Assembly (NCBI GenBank): GCA_017454585.1
Contig: JAFTCU010000349.1
Span: 1-5,767 of the forward strand
Origin: Thermoguttaceae bacterium
GTDB taxonomy: Bacteria; Planctomycetota; Planctomycetia; Pirellulales; Thermoguttaceae
DNA: 5,767 nt
Direction of reading: 5' to 3'
Part shown: piece after piece, positions 5,535-5,767 of the stretch
How positions within the stretch are numbered: the stretch's first letter is position 1
How the letters are laid out: every line of letters starts with the position of its first letter
Position numbers and translations under genes: made by a program
Notes under the pieces: model-generated
Told to the model about the DNA's origin: nothing
The model's input: the letters and a program-made list of their open reading frames with translations, nothing else
Databases searched by the model: none

Positions 5535-5535
5535 C

Positions 5536-5767
5536 TTATTTTTCCAGCATCTTGATGAAGACTCCGCCGACCACACTGCGGGCCGTGAATCCACGGCGTT
5601 TCGCGTCACTGGAGAAGTACCAGTCGGTCATCGGCACGCGGGGTTCCGTCTCGTTCACGAAACGGTAAACCGGCGCCATCAGCGCGTCGAACTGCTCGCG
5701 GGAGTTGGCCATCGTCGCGGTCCAGACCTCCCAGTCCAGCTTCGTGTAATCCGCCCGATTATCCAGC
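5536..5767 (-). CDS. Glutaminase A-like protein (DUF4965 / DUF1793 family), C-terminal 76 residues, cut by window edge
   Basis: The minus strand is open from the right edge to TAA at 5538-5536. The 76 residues contain YTKLDWEVWTATMA, a segment around PVYRFVNET, RVPMTDWY, and a terminal RRGFTARSVVGGVFIKML. This series is what I know from the C-terminal end of the fungal glutaminase A (GtaA) family and its bacterial relatives (DUF4965/DUF1793, six-hairpin alpha-barrel type). Fungal members are secreted glutaminases; bacterial members are mostly uncharacterised and may act on other substrates. The catalytic part and any signal peptide lie outside the window. It converges on the beta-helix gene, with 147 bases between stop codons occupied mainly by the palindromic element. 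Confidence 0.78.
   Translation of the reverse strand, partial: LDNRADYTKLDWEVWTATMANSREQFDALMAPVYRFVNETEPRVPMTDWYFSSDAKRRGFTARSVVGGVFIKMLEK

Noticed and set aside
5232..5609. Small frames crossing the palindromic element (plus 5232-5555, minus 5609-5391)
   Set aside because: They arise from the GC-rich repeat and from off-frame reading of the flanking genes; there is no plausible start signal or protein similarity.

Overview
The window looks like chromosomal DNA of a planctomycete (Planctomycetota, or a close PVC-group relative). The main reason is a gene of the prepilin-leader/DUF1559 type with a C-terminal H-X9-DG motif, a family greatly expanded in that group. A large secreted beta-helix protein and a glutaminase-A-like gene fit the same lifestyle. 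The coding DNA is moderately GC-rich and the intergenic DNA is clearly more AT-rich. The assignment rests on family knowledge, not on a database search.

Layout, left to right. Positions 1-610 (minus) hold the N-terminal half of a class I/II PLP-dependent aminotransferase that runs off the left edge. Positions 611-992 are a divergent intergenic region. It holds a strong sigma70-like promoter for the rightward genes (TTGACG-N17-TATAAA, 871-899), two small dyads overlapping the -35 box and the spacer, an upstream inverted repeat (732-773) and a 5'-leader hairpin (910-934). Positions 993-2024 (plus) encode a 343-aa DUF1559 pseudopilin-like protein. After a 61-base gap, 2086-5388 (plus) encodes a 1100-aa exported multidomain protein with a right-handed parallel beta-helix core. 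Positions 5389-5535 hold a GC-rich, inverted repeat-pair element (5401-5525). Positions 5536-5767 (minus) hold the C-terminal 76 residues of a glutaminase-A-like (DUF4965) protein that runs off the right edge.

How they fit together. The pseudopilin gene and the beta-helix gene are co-oriented and close. No terminator is visible between them, and each has its own Shine-Dalgarno site, so they probably form a two-gene transcription unit from the promoter at 871-899. Both products are expected to leave the cytoplasm: one through prepilin processing, the other through a Sec signal peptide. The beta-helix protein probably binds or cleaves a polysaccharide, but its substrate cannot be read from the sequence. 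The aminotransferase is divergent metabolic housekeeping. The glutaminase-like gene is convergent and is separated by the palindromic element, which may also end transcription.

I see no CRISPR array, tRNA, rRNA, transposase or defence system. The least explained parts are the paired palindromic element at 5401-5525, the dyad-rich promoter region, and the unknown activity of the 1100-aa protein.
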